This document shows, piece by piece, positions 44,835-53,630 of a stretch of 54,626 bases of DNA. The notes under the pieces were generated by a model. It saw only the letters and a program-made list of their open reading frames with translations, searched no databases and was not told the DNA's origin. Numbering within the stretch: position 1 is the stretch's first letter; each line of letters begins with the position of its first letter. The position numbers and the translations under genes were made by a program. Source of the DNA: Lachnospiraceae bacterium. GTDB lineage: Bacteria > Bacillota > Clostridia > Lachnospirales > Lachnospiraceae. The stretch lies in assembly GCA_017431345.1 (NCBI GenBank), contig JAFRLH010000090.1, positions 1-54,626 on the forward strand. Reading direction: 5' to 3'.

Positions 44835-44893
44835 AGCTGCGGTTTCATTTCCGCTGAAAGGCGGGGAAAGCTGCGGTTTCATTTCCGCTGAAA
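44835..44893 (+). repeat. Exact 25-nt direct repeat, two copies
   Basis: The two copies begin AGCTGCGGTTTCATTTCC and are separated by 9 nt. They directly follow the ispG stop codon. With only two copies and a 9-nt spacer this is not a CRISPR array. Confidence 0.75.
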
Positions 44894-44957
44894 ACCAACG
44901 GCAGCTGCGTCTCTTTTTCCGTGGCAAGTTGTGCAAAATAGTGCTGAATTTAACAAG

Positions 44958-45017
44958 AAGGTACCCCGTCTGCATAACACCGTGACACAAGGATGTGCAA
45001 GAAGAGGGTACCTTTTT
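44958..45017 (+). terminator. Possible ispG terminator
   Basis: 9-bp stem AAGGTACCC/GGGTACCTT with a T5 run to 45017 but a long 39-nt loop, which lowers confidence. Confidence 0.45.
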
Positions 45018-45297
45018 AAGCAGATGCCCCATAAAACGCCCAAATGCATGACTATAATAAATATTTGCAATTAAACTGCTGTATTAAAAGGGTACCGTTA
45101 TTGGAAAACTGTTGTAAATCCGCACAGCTGAAGCGGAAGTGAGAAGAGCGTATTAAACGGATTTAAAACACCTGCAAAAAGCAGGCTGAAAACGACCGCA
45201 ATCAGCTGGCTGAAACTGGCTTCTGTCAACAAATTACAAACGTCCGCTTTGCCATCTGACAATGACAATGGAAATCCGGCTGAAAGGATGTCAAAAA

Positions 45298-46032
45298 ATG
45301 GAATTATCGAAATTTGACAATAAACACGTCCGTATCACAGACAAATGGGGACATGTCTTTGAAGGCCTTGCATCTTCGCTTGGTGCGGAGTACTGTTTCC
45401 ACGAATACGGCGAGGAGGATGAAGGGATCCTGGTAGGAGATTATCTGGTCTATAAGAGCGATATCACGGAGATCCAGCGCATCAGACCGCATGGGACAGC
45501 AGAACTGGGAACGACACACCTGCTGCTCAGAAGATACCGTCCGGAAGATGCTCCCTGGCTTTACAGATACTTTGGCTGCAACGAGAATATGTTCCGGTAT
45601 TCCGGCTGGAATCCGTATGCAACGGAAGAGATGGCGGAGAAAACAGTGCAGGAGTTCATCGATCAGTACGAAGATCCGCATTTCTATGGATGGATCATTG
45701 ATTGTGATGACTGTGCAGCCGGAACCATCGGTGCCTATGATTATGAGAATGACAGCGTAGAAGTGGGCTTCAGCATCGCAGAACCTTATCAGGGACGCGG
45801 CTATGCCGGTGAAGCGCTGGCAGAGGTGCTGAAATACCTTACTGAGAATGAAGAAATCCCGCAGGTCACTGCCTGGTGTGCAGCCGATAATCTTGCTTCC
45901 AAACGCACCCTGGAGAAAGCCGGAATGGAGTTTTCCGGGCTGGAGAAAGGCGGGATCACAGTCGGGGACCGGGTATATGACAAACTGAACTATGAGTACA
46001 GAAAAGAGAACGGATCCCTGAAACGACATTGA
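45298..46032 (+). CDS. GNAT acetyltransferase with N-terminal LSm-like domain
   Basis: 244 residues. Residues 1-65 (SKFDNKHVRITDKWGHVFEGLAS, ending YLVYKSDITEIQRI) look like an Sm/LSm-type small beta barrel. The rest is a RimJ/RimL-type GNAT acetyltransferase with LLLRRYRPEDAPWLYRYF, VGFSIAEPYQGRGYAGEAL (acetyl-CoA loop QGRGYA) and NLASKRTLEKAGM. The substrate is unknown. I start at ATG 45298 with AAAGGATG as SD; the frame is open to 45262. It precedes polC, whose promoter overlaps its stop. Confidence 0.88.
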   Translation: MELSKFDNKHVRITDKWGHVFEGLASSLGAEYCFHEYGEEDEGILVGDYLVYKSDITEIQRIRPHGTAELGTTHLLLRRYRPEDAPWLYRYFGCNENMFRYSGWNPYATEEMAEKTVQEFIDQYEDPHFYGWIIDCDDCAAGTIGAYDYENDSVEVGFSIAEPYQGRGYAGEALAEVLKYLTENEEIPQVTAWCAADNLASKRTLEKAGMEFSGLEKGGITVGDRVYDKLNYEYRKENGSLKRH

Positions 46033-46057
46033 CCTTTTTGCCGGCTGACAGTATGAT
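46029..46057 (+). promoter_or_regulatory. Promoter of polC
   Basis: TTGACC (46029-46034, overlapping the preceding TGA), 17-nt spacer, TATGAT (46052-46057). The leader to the ATG at 46150 is about 85 nt. Confidence 0.6.
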
Positions 46058-46149
46058 GTTAAAAGGAAAAAGAAGAGCAAAGTACCGTCAGAAACAGAAA
46101 GTCCGGCGCAGGAACCGTCCGGAAAAGGGAAAACATACAGAGGAATTTT

Positions 46150-49100
46150 ATGGAACCTAAACTTCTTCGGGACGTCCTTCCCGATCTTCAGACAAATGAA
46201 TACCTTTCGAAGAAGCTGGATCATATCTATGTGACCCGGCTTTTAATGCCTCATGACAGGCATGCGCTGAAGATCTTCATCCGATCGGATGTGCTGATCC
46301 CCAAGCGGGAGATCTACATTCTTCAGGCTGCGATCAAGAAGCAGTTCTTTGAGCGCAGAAAAATACGGATCGAGATATGCGAATGCTTCGACCTGAAGGA
46401 TGTTCCGGTCCGGCAGAGCCTGGATGAATACCGCGACAGCATTCTGCTCGAACTGAAGGAAAATAATCTGATGGATTATTATATGTTCCGGCACGCGAAT
46501 ATTCATCTGGATGAAGATAATATTCTGGTCCTGGAAGCGGATGATACTGCTGTGAACCGCAGACGGGGAAAGGATCTGTCTGATAAGCTGACCGCAATCA
46601 TCACCGAAAGAATGGGATACAAAGACATCTCGGTTCGGATCCATTACGGCGAGTTCAGAAAGCAGACGGAAAGCAGAAAAGCGGAAGCAGCGGCCGAAGC
46701 GGCCCGGATCGAAGCGATCCTGGAAGAAGCAAGGGAAGCCGAGAAAGAAGCCCATGTCAATGAGGAAAAAAACGGAAGAGCCTCTGCTTACAGAAAGAAA
46801 TACAATAAAGGAAAACGTCTGGATCCTTCAGAAGGGTTCGGCCGTGATTTTGACGGGGAACCGCTCCCGATCGCATCCATCACCCAGGAGATCGGGGAAG
46901 TCGTGATCGAGGGCGAGGTCTTTTCGACGGATTCCAGAACGCTGGCAAACGGAAAAATGCTCGTGACCATCGCAGTCACGGATCACACGGATTCGATCCA
47001 GATCAAATATTTTGCAGAGCAGGAGGAAGCAAATGATCTCCTCGGCTTCGCGGGAAAAGGCGAGTGGATCATCCTGAAGGGGCTGGCGGCGCTCGATAAT
47101 TTTGACAAGGAACTGACGATCCGCAATGTTGTCGGCATCAGGAAAGCCGGCCGCGAAAAAGAACAGCGGATGGATAATGCCATAGAGAAGCGAGTGGAGC
47201 TGCATCTGCATACGAAGATGAGCGATATGGACGGCGTTTCCAAGGCGAGCGATATCATCCTGCAGGCAGCCCGCTGGGGCCACAAGGCGGTCGCCATCAC
47301 CGATCACGGTGTGGTACAGGCGTATAAGGAAGCGTATCAGACAGTCAAGGATAAGAAACTGCCGATCAAGCTGATCTATGGGTGTGAAGGATATCTTGTA
47401 GATGACACTGTGAACGGCGAATGGGATGCCGCGAGGATCTGCAGAACGCCGGAGCGTTATCATATTATCCTGCTTGCCAAAAATGAGATCGGCCGGGAAA
47501 ACCTTTACAGGCTTGTTTCCGAATCCCATCTCACTTACTTCGGAAAACGCCCGAGGATCCCGAAAAGTCTTCTTATGGAATGCAGGGAGGGCCTGATCAT
47601 CGGCTCGGCCTGTGAAGCCGGAGAAGTCTTCCGGGCTGTGGTGGAGAAGCTGCCGGAGGAAGAGATCGGGCGAAGGGTGAAGTTCTATGACTACCTTGAG
47701 ATCCAGCCGGTCGGCAACAACCAGTTCATGATCCCGAGCGAGAAACCGGAACACAGTTATATTAATAATTTTGATGATCTGAGAGAACTGAACAAGAAGA
47801 TCGCCTCGCTGGCGGAAAAATACAGGAAACCGCTTGCTGCTACCTGCGACGTGCATTTCCTGAACCCGGAGGATGAGATCTACCGAAGGATCCTGCAGAA
47901 GGGCATGGGCTTTAAGGATGCGGACACACAGCCTCCGCTGTATCTGCATACCACGGAAGAGATGCTGGAGGAGTTCTCGTATCTCGGTGAAGAAAAGGCT
48001 TTTGAAGCCGTCGTGAAGACACCGAACCTGATCGCGGACTGCTGCGAATTCCTGGATCCGGTGCGGCCTGACAAGTGTCCGCCGGTTATTGAAGGTTCTG
48101 AAGAAGAACTGCGGAACATGTGCTATGAAAAAGCGCATTCCATTTACGGTGATCCGCTGCCGGCGGTGGTCGAAGAAAGACTCTCCAGAGAACTGCACTC
48201 GATCATCTCGAACGGTTTTGCCGTTATGTATATCATCGCGGAAAGACTCGTGAAGAAGTCAAATGATGACGGTTATCTGGTAGGATCCAGAGGATCGGTC
48301 GGTTCTTCCTTCGCGGCGACCATGTCCGGCATTACGGAAGTCAATCCGCTGCCGCCGCATTATGTCTGCCCGAACTGCAAATACAGTGATTTTGAATCCG
48401 AACAGGTGAAGGCTTTTGCCGGGGGTGCCGGCTGTGATATGCCGGATGCAGTGTGCCCGCACTGCGGCACCCCGATGAAGAAGGACGGATTCGATATACC
48501 GTTTGAGACTTTCCTGGGATTCAAGGGCGACAAGGAGCCTGATATCGATCTGAATTTCTCCGGAGAATATCAGAGCAACGCCCATGCTTATACCGAGGTG
48601 CTTTTCGGAACCGGGAACACTTTCCGGGCCGGCACGATCGCGACCCTTGCGGAGAAGACTGCGTACGGTTATGTGCTCAAGTATTATGAGGAAAAAGGCG
48701 TGCACAAAAGAAGATGCGAGATCGAACGCATCGCGAAAGGCTGTGAAGAAGTGCGCCGTTCGACCGGCCAGCATCCCGGCGGGATCGTTGTTATGCCGCA
48801 CGGCGAGAATATCTATTCCTTCACGCCGATCCAGCACCCGGCAAACGATATGACCACGTCCACCGTGACGACGCATTTTGACTATCACTTTATCGATCAT
48901 AACCTGCTGAAGCTTGATATTCTCGGCCATGATGATCCTACCATGATCAGGAAGCTGGAGGATCTGACCGGGCTGAATGCGACGGAGATCCCGCTGGATT
49001 CGAAGGAGGTCATGTCGCTGTTCCAGAATACGGAAGCACTGAAGATCACCCCGGAGGACATCGGCGGAACGAAGCTGGGCGCGCTTGGCGTGCCGGAATT

Positions 49101-49995
49101 CGGCACAGATTTCGCCATGCAGATGCTGATCGACGCGAAGCCCACCTGTTTCTCCGATCTGGTCCGTATCGCCGGACTGGCGCACGGCACCGATGTCTGG
49201 CTCGGCAACGCCCAGGATCTGATCCTTTCCGGGACCGCCACGATCCAGACAGCGATCTGCACGCGTGACGATATCATGACGTACCTGATCAGCAAAGGCG
49301 TGGATAAGAGCATGTCTTTCAACATTATGGAGAATGTCCGTAAAGGAAAGGTGGCGAAGGGAAAGTGCAAGCAGTGGCCGGAATGGAAAGGGGAGATGCA
49401 GGCGCACGATGTGCCGGAATGGTATATCGGTTCCTGTGAAAAGATCGCCTATATGTTCCCGAAGGCGCATGCGGCAGCATACGTCATGATGGCATGGCGT
49501 ATTGCCTACTGCAAGGTGTTCTATCCGCTTGCCTATTACGCTGCCTACTTCAGCATCAGAGGCACGGGTTATAACTATGAGCTGATGGGCATGGGCCTTG
49601 ATAAACTGAAGAATAATCTTGCCAATTACAGGCGCAATCAGGACAATCTGACAGATAAGGAAAAGCTGACGCTGAGAGATATGCGCATTGCCGAGGAAAT
49701 GTATGCGAGAGGCATCGAATTCATGCCGATCGACATATACAGGGCGAAAGCGAAGGATTTCCAGATCATCGACGGAAAGATCATGCCGTCATTCATGAGT
49801 ATTGAAGGCATGGGAGAGAAGGCCGCTGTGGCGGTGGAAGCCGAAGCCGTGAACGGGAAATATATCTCCGTGGAAGATTTTGTCAACCGGACAAGAGTCT
49901 CGAAGTCACTGGCGGAATATATGGCGGAGATGGGGATCTTCGGAGATATGCCAAGAACGAACCAGATCTCCCTGTTCGACCTTGAACTGCTGTAA
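46150..49995 (+). CDS. polC: DNA polymerase III PolC-type alpha subunit, lacking the exonuclease domain
   Basis: 1281-residue replicative polymerase of Gram-positives. Order: N-terminal domain, OB fold (about 240-335), PHP domain, zinc-finger region (CPNCKYSDF, later CPHCG), catalytic motif PDIDLNFSGEYQ (Asp798, Asp800), palm and fingers with TGQHPGGIVVMP and HGTDVWLGNAQ, and a C-terminal clamp-binding QISLF. In Bacillus-type PolC (about 1440 residues) the DxE-type exonuclease is inserted in PHP after the conserved Glu. Here only 25 residues separate Glu413 (IYGCEGYLVDD) and His438 (RYHIILLAKN), with no exonuclease motif. All PHP ligands are kept: His352, His354, Asp361, His386, Glu413, His438, Cys488, Asp567, His569. 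The frame is continuous, so this is not a frameshift. Confidence 0.95.
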   Translation: MEPKLLRDVLPDLQTNEYLSKKLDHIYVTRLLMPHDRHALKIFIRSDVLIPKREIYILQAAIKKQFFERRKIRIEICECFDLKDVPVRQSLDEYRDSILLELKENNLMDYYMFRHANIHLDEDNILVLEADDTAVNRRRGKDLSDKLTAIITERMGYKDISVRIHYGEFRKQTESRKAEAAAEAARIEAILEEAREAEKEAHVNEEKNGRASAYRKKYNKGKRLDPSEGFGRDFDGEPLPIASITQEIGEVVIEGEVFSTDSRTLANGKMLVTIAVTDHTDSIQIKYFAEQEEANDLLGFAGKGEWIILKGLAALDNFDKELTIRNVVGIRKAGREKEQRMDNAIEKRVELHLHTKMSDMDGVSKASDIILQAARWGHKAVAITDHGVVQAYKEAYQTVKDKKLPIKLIYGCEGYLVDDTVNGEWDAARICRTPERYHIILLAKNEIGRENLYRLVSESHLTYFGKRPRIPKSLLMECREGLIIGSACEAGEVFRAVVEKLPEEEIGRRVKFYDYLEIQPVGNNQFMIPSEKPEHSYINNFDDLRELNKKIASLAEKYRKPLAATCDVHFLNPEDEIYRRILQKGMGFKDADTQPPLYLHTTEEMLEEFSYLGEEKAFEAVVKTPNLIADCCEFLDPVRPDKCPPVIEGSEEELRNMCYEKAHSIYGDPLPAVVEERLSRELHSIISNGFAVMYIIAERLVKKSNDDGYLVGSRGSVGSSFAATMSGITEVNPLPPHYVCPNCKYSDFESEQVKAFAGGAGCDMPDAVCPHCGTPMKKDGFDIPFETFLGFKGDKEPDIDLNFSGEYQSNAHAYTEVLFGTGNTFRAGTIATLAEKTAYGYVLKYYEEKGVHKRRCEIERIAKGCEEVRRSTGQHPGGIVVMPHGENIYSFTPIQHPANDMTTSTVTTHFDYHFIDHNLLKLDILGHDDPTMIRKLEDLTGLNATEIPLDSKEVMSLFQNTEALKITPEDIGGTKLGALGVPEFGTDFAMQMLIDAKPTCFSDLVRIAGLAHGTDVWLGNAQDLILSGTATIQTAICTRDDIMTYLISKGVDKSMSFNIMENVRKGKVAKGKCKQWPEWKGEMQAHDVPEWYIGSCEKIAYMFPKAHAAAYVMMAWRIAYCKVFYPLAYYAAYFSIRGTGYNYELMGMGLDKLKNNLANYRRNQDNLTDKEKLTLRDMRIAEEMYARGIEFMPIDIYRAKAKDFQIIDGKIMPSFMSIEGMGEKAAVAVEAEAVNGKYISVEDFVNRTRVSKSLAEYMAEMGIFGDMPRTNQISLFDLELL

Positions 49996-50020
49996 TGCTG
50001 CATATGGAGGTGTTTTATTA

Positions 50021-50827
50021 ATGAATCTTTTCTGGATCGCGCTGGCAGCGGCAGTTTTATGCAGCGCCATAGGGTTTAAGTATTATATTTGGTTTATTTC
50101 CATTGGCTACGGGCTGTCCATAGCAGGGATAGGCATCGTATTCCTGGCTGCAGCATTTACCGGTATGGGAGGAGCGGCTGCCGGTGCAGGCCTGTTCGCC
50201 GTCTGCGCGATGCTCGTCGTATACGGGCTGCGGCTGGCCGGTTATCTTGCCGTCAGGGAGTTCCGCAGCACTTATAATCAGAAAATGCAGGGCGAGATCA
50301 AGGACGGGAAACTGATTCCGATGCCTGCAAAGATCGCCATGTGGATCACCGTTGCCCTTCTGTACGCATGCCAGACAGCACCGGCCGGATTCCGTATTGC
50401 GAACGGAAAGGGAACGGATGTGTTCGTAATTATCGGTCTGCTCCTCATGATCTGCGGTGTTATTCTGGAAGCGGCGGCCGATCTGCAGAAAGCTGAAGCA
50501 AAAAAGAAGGATCCGGGCAGGTTCGTGGATACCGGTCTGTACCGGTTCGTCAGGTGCCCGAATTATCTGGGCGAACTGATCCTGTGGACCGGCGTGTTCA
50601 TCACCGGCATCGGATCCAATACCGGAGCCGTACAGTGGCTCATTGCACTGGCCGGATACATCGGGATCATTTATGTCATGTTCTCCGGTGCCAGAAGGCT
50701 TGAAATGCGCCAGAACAGAACGTACGGGGATGATGAAGAGTATCAGGTATATGTAAGATGCGTGCCGATCATGATTCCGTTCATTCCGCTTTACAGTGTG
50801 GAAAAGCATAAATGGCTGGTCGCATAA
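50021..50827 (+). CDS. DUF1295/ICMT-like membrane protein
   Basis: 268-residue membrane protein with six or more hydrophobic segments. The C-terminal half has the DUF1295 pattern RFVDTGLYRFVRCPNYLGELILWTGVF and ARRLEMRQNRTYGDDEEYQVYVRC, related to steroid 5-alpha-reductase and isoprenylcysteine methyltransferase folds. The substrate is unknown. ATG 50021 has GGAGGTG 8 nt upstream; the frame is open into polC but the SD decides the start. It is probably co-transcribed with polC. Confidence 0.88.
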   Translation: MNLFWIALAAAVLCSAIGFKYYIWFISIGYGLSIAGIGIVFLAAAFTGMGGAAAGAGLFAVCAMLVVYGLRLAGYLAVREFRSTYNQKMQGEIKDGKLIPMPAKIAMWITVALLYACQTAPAGFRIANGKGTDVFVIIGLLLMICGVILEAAADLQKAEAKKKDPGRFVDTGLYRFVRCPNYLGELILWTGVFITGIGSNTGAVQWLIALAGYIGIIYVMFSGARRLEMRQNRTYGDDEEYQVYVRCVPIMIPFIPLYSVEKHKWLVA

Positions 50828-50848
50828 GACCGCAGCATCAGAGATCAA

Positions 50849-50889
50849 AAAGAACTCCTGCCGGAACAGTCTGCCGGCAGGAGTTCTTT
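50849..50889. terminator. Bidirectional terminator between convergent genes
   Basis: Perfect 16-bp stem AAAGAACTCCTGCCGG (50849-50864) / CCGGCAGGAGTTCTTT (50874-50889), 9-nt loop. It has A on one side and T on the other, so it works for both the DUF1295 gene and the minus-strand amidotransferase-like gene. Confidence 0.92.
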
Positions 50890-50918
50890 ATATCGCTTTT
50901 TATTCCGATCCTGACGGA

Positions 50919-52022
50919 TCAATGCCCGTTAAACGCGCCCAGATACATCAGTCCGTTGTAGATCATCTGGAAGTTCGTGGAATCAGCTCTCGGAGTGGCG
51001 CCGAAATTGCCCATCTCCGGATGGGGAGAGAACATAATGATGCGGCTGCCGCCGTACTCCGCTTCTGCAAAGGAGGTGTATCCTTTCAGATGCTTATCGA
51101 ACAGTTCGTCGCTCAGCGGATTGTAATAATCGATGGCGTCTTTCGGAAGCTGGTTGTCGCCGAAATCCCAGTGGGGACGTCTTGCTGAACCGCTTGCAAG
51201 AAGCCTGTCAAAATGTCCCAGCTGCTTCACATTGTCGCCTACGATGCGGATCGCCGGGCCTTCCCAGTATGTGATATGTACCGTGGAGAGCTTTCCGGCC
51301 GCGACACCGGCAAAAAGCGGATGATCCGGTTCATCGATCACGCATCTGACCAGGCCGCTGCCCTTGTGCCAGAAATCCAGGTCCTCTTCATCCGTCGCTT
51401 CCACGATATCGAGCCAGGTGTAGTTCCTGCTGCTGTAGGATGTAAGCGGGAAATAAGCACCGCCGCAGATGCCCATGTAATTTCCTTTTTCCCGCAGGAA
51501 TTTGCGGATCTGGTCGTGCCCCAGATCTCCGAGGCCGACATAATAGCATTCGCCGGAATCGGGACTGCCGGGAACAAGGAAGATGTCGTACGCCATCAGA
51601 TCACCGGCCCGGATCTCTTCATCGCTGATAAAAGTGTATTCGAAACCGCCCAGATCCAGGACTTCCGCCAGGGGACCGGCAAATTCCGGTCCGGCGCCCG
51701 CGCCGTTGTAAAAAGCGATCTTCGGAACGGAGAGCCGGAAGAAGTCTCCGGAAGAGCAGGGCATCATTTCCACCGTCTCCCAGCGGATCTCTTCCTTGTC
51801 CAGCATGCCGCGGAGGACTTCGGTATCCTCCAGGCTGAAGCCGCACTGGTAGCGGTGCCCTTCCGGCCATCTGGATGTTTCTTCAAATTTCAGACCGCCG
51901 TAGTGCCAGTATACCTCATATCCTTTCTTCAGCAGATCATTGATCACGGACATGGTGTGACAGATGTTCTTTTGAAAGGAAAAGGTTCCTACACGGTCAT
52001 TGGGAATAAAGATCTTAGCCAT
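50919..52022 (-). CDS. Glutamine-amidotransferase-like (class I, BPL_N-type) protein
   Basis: 367 residues. N-terminal part of unclear fold, then a class I amidotransferase-like domain. Cys186 lies in the elbow YMGICGGAYFP, and His334/Glu336 in MFSPHPEMG, matching the Cys-His-Glu triad. YDIFLVPGSPDSGE is the first strand-turn. It resembles the N-terminal domain of biotin-protein ligase and gamma-glutamyl hydrolases, but no synthase domain is attached. It may cleave an amide or a gamma-glutamyl bond. It lies directly after the PutP-type symporter (1-nt gap), suggesting work on an imported compound. Confidence 0.85.
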   Translation of the reverse strand: MAKIFIPNDRVGTFSFQKNICHTMSVINDLLKKGYEVYWHYGGLKFEETSRWPEGHRYQCGFSLEDTEVLRGMLDKEEIRWETVEMMPCSSGDFFRLSVPKIAFYNGAGAGPEFAGPLAEVLDLGGFEYTFISDEEIRAGDLMAYDIFLVPGSPDSGECYYVGLGDLGHDQIRKFLREKGNYMGICGGAYFPLTSYSSRNYTWLDIVEATDEEDLDFWHKGSGLVRCVIDEPDHPLFAGVAAGKLSTVHITYWEGPAIRIVGDNVKQLGHFDRLLASGSARRPHWDFGDNQLPKDAIDYYNPLSDELFDKHLKGYTSFAEAEYGGSRIIMFSPHPEMGNFGATPRADSTNFQMIYNGLMYLGAFNGH

Positions 52023-52023
52023 T

Positions 52024-53487
52024 TCAGTGTTCCTTCCTGGCGGCTATCTCTCTTTCAAATTCTTCATACTTGGCAACGGAATCGGCAGAAGGTCCACCGG
52101 TCAGATTCGTCACGACAACGAGAACGATCGCGGAAATGACCATGCCGGGCACGGCTTCATAGATATAATTTGAAAGGCCGCTGTAATACCAGACGATAAC
52201 TACGATAAGGCCTGTAAGGATACTGGCGATCGCGCCGGTCTTGTTGACGTTCTTTGTGTAAAGGCTCATCAGCACCAGCGGACCGAAGCAGGATCCGAGA
52301 AGGGCCGTTGCGAGCAGCGCCACTGCGAATACCACGCCGGAATTCAGGGACATCAGATAAGCCAGGACAGCAATGACAAGCACGGAGATACGGCTGATCA
52401 TAACGGTCTTCTTATCATCCAGATCCTTCACAAAATGCTTCACGATATTGGTGCTGACAGCGCCGGTCGCAACGATGATGTAAGCGCTGACCGAGGACAG
52501 GATCGCCGCCATAACGGTCGCGGCGAACAGGCCGAGAAGGCCGGCAGGGAAATAGTCCTTGCCCATCTGGAAGAATACCTGCTCGGGATCTGCGATCGTG
52601 GGGAACAGGAAGGCGCCAAGCATACCGATGATAACCGCTGCATAAGAGGTGATGGATACCCACGTGGTGCCGATAAATGTGGAGTCCTTGATCTCGCTGG
52701 AATCCTTGATGGACATGAAGCAGGTAAGAACATGGACTACACCGAAGTAACATACGCCGATGCCGATGCCGCCGGCGATGGTGGAAAAGGCGCCGAATCC
52801 GGTAAGACCGTTCGTCCAGTGGAAGAAGCCTTCCGTCTGGGACATAGTCGCCACGAAATCATTCAGGCCGCCCATTTTGAAGATAACAATGATCGGTACG
52901 AACAGCATAACGAAGAACATCAGGCTTCCCTGGAAGAGGTTGCTCCAACTGACAGCCATGTATCCGCCAAGGAAAGTATACACGATAACGATGAACATCG
53001 CAATGATAATGCCGGTGCTGTAGTCCAATCCGAAGGTGGCGTTCAGAAGTTTTCCGGAGCCGATGATCTCAGCGGAAGAGTTGATGATCATGATGATCAG
53101 GACAGCGATACCGGAGATCAGGCCGACTGTGCCTTTGGTATCGTTTACGCGTTTCTCAAAGAATTCGGTAACGGACAGACAGTCATAGACTTCACTGGCG
53201 ACGCGGAGCCTGTTCGCGGAGATCATCCAGTTGAGCATGGTGCCGAAAAGAAGGCCGATCAGTGTCCAGATCGCAGCAAAGCCCATAGAGTATGCTGCGC
53301 CGGGAAGGCCCATCAGGAGCCAGCCGCTCATGTCGGAGGATTCCGCCGAGATGGCGGTTACCCATTTGTTGTTGGCACGGCCTGCAAGCATGTAGTCTTT
53401 GGAAGACTTCGTACGCATGTAGGTGATAATGCCGATTGCAACAAGCAGAACGATATACAGCAAAAATACGATTGCACTCGCGACCAT
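52024..53487 (-). CDS. putP: Sodium/proline-type symporter (PutP family, SSS)
   Basis: 487-residue transporter with about thirteen membrane helices. The PutP signature is clear: SAESSDMSGWLLMGLPGAAYSMG, followed by SANRLRVASE and FLGGYMAVSWSN. Proline is the usual substrate of the closest family, but related members take other solutes, and the downstream amidotransferase-like gene leaves room for another. SD GGGGGTGG precedes the start. A 30-residue membrane peptide is encoded 12 nt upstream. Confidence 0.88.
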   Translation of the reverse strand: MVASAIVFLLYIVLLVAIGIITYMRTKSSKDYMLAGRANNKWVTAISAESSDMSGWLLMGLPGAAYSMGFAAIWTLIGLLFGTMLNWMISANRLRVASEVYDCLSVTEFFEKRVNDTKGTVGLISGIAVLIIMIINSSAEIIGSGKLLNATFGLDYSTGIIIAMFIVIVYTFLGGYMAVSWSNLFQGSLMFFVMLFVPIIVIFKMGGLNDFVATMSQTEGFFHWTNGLTGFGAFSTIAGGIGIGVCYFGVVHVLTCFMSIKDSSEIKDSTFIGTTWVSITSYAAVIIGMLGAFLFPTIADPEQVFFQMGKDYFPAGLLGLFAATVMAAILSSVSAYIIVATGAVSTNIVKHFVKDLDDKKTVMISRISVLVIAVLAYLMSLNSGVVFAVALLATALLGSCFGPLVLMSLYTKNVNKTGAIASILTGLIVVIVWYYSGLSNYIYEAVPGMVISAIVLVVVTNLTGGPSADSVAKYEEFEREIAARKEH

Positions 53488-53499
53488 TCAACCACCCCC

Positions 53500-53592
53500 T
53501 TACATTTTAGCCTTTTTGTAGAAGATATAGGCAAGCAGGATGCTGCTCCAGAAAGGAACAGCAAATAAGAACCAGTCAAAAAATGTAGGCAT
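53500..53592 (-). CDS. 30-residue single-span membrane peptide upstream of the symporter
   Basis: Minus-strand ATG 53592-53590 to TAA at 53502-53500. The peptide starts MPTFFDWFLFAVPFWSS, continues with an Ile/Leu/Ala/Tyr helix and ends KKAKM. The sequence forms one hydrophobic helix with a basic C-terminal end (inside, by the positive-inside rule). AGGAGG is 6-7 nt upstream of the ATG, and the gene ends 12 nt before the symporter start. Small accessory proteins are known for some SSS transporters, so a partner role is likely. Confidence 0.75.
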   Translation of the reverse strand: MPTFFDWFLFAVPFWSSILLAYIFYKKAKM

Positions 53593-53630
53593 GTTTTTCC
53601 TCCTCTCTTCAGCCTGACAATAGCTTCAAC

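Larger units (their letters stand above)
44819..45297. other. 479-nt gap with short repeats, no gene
   Basis: It contains an exact 25-nt direct repeat (44835-44859 and 44869-44893, period 34). An inverted repeat AAGGTACCC (44958-44966) / GGGTACCTT (45006-45014) ending in five T could terminate ispG with a 39-nt loop. A third GGGTACC (from about 45092) and a small hairpin CCTGC/GCAGG near 45172 follow. No gene or convincing riboswitch was seen. Confidence 0.6.

Noticed and set aside
44835-44893. Direct repeats as a CRISPR array
   Set aside because: Only two copies with a 9-nt spacer and no cas genes.
44958-45017. GGTACC inverted repeat as a T-box or other riboswitch
   Set aside because: No T-box sequence, specifier loop or antiterminator was found, and the next gene is a GNAT protein.
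46150-49995. Short PolC as a result of frameshift or internal deletion by error
   Set aside because: The frame is continuous and the junction (YLVDDTVNGEWDAARICRTPERYHI) reads smoothly with conserved PHP residues on both sides.
52435-53568. 377-codon open frame on the + strand opposite the symporter
   Set aside because: It is rich in Asp/Gly/His/Lys with no domain; the minus-strand PutP-type protein has full family signatures.
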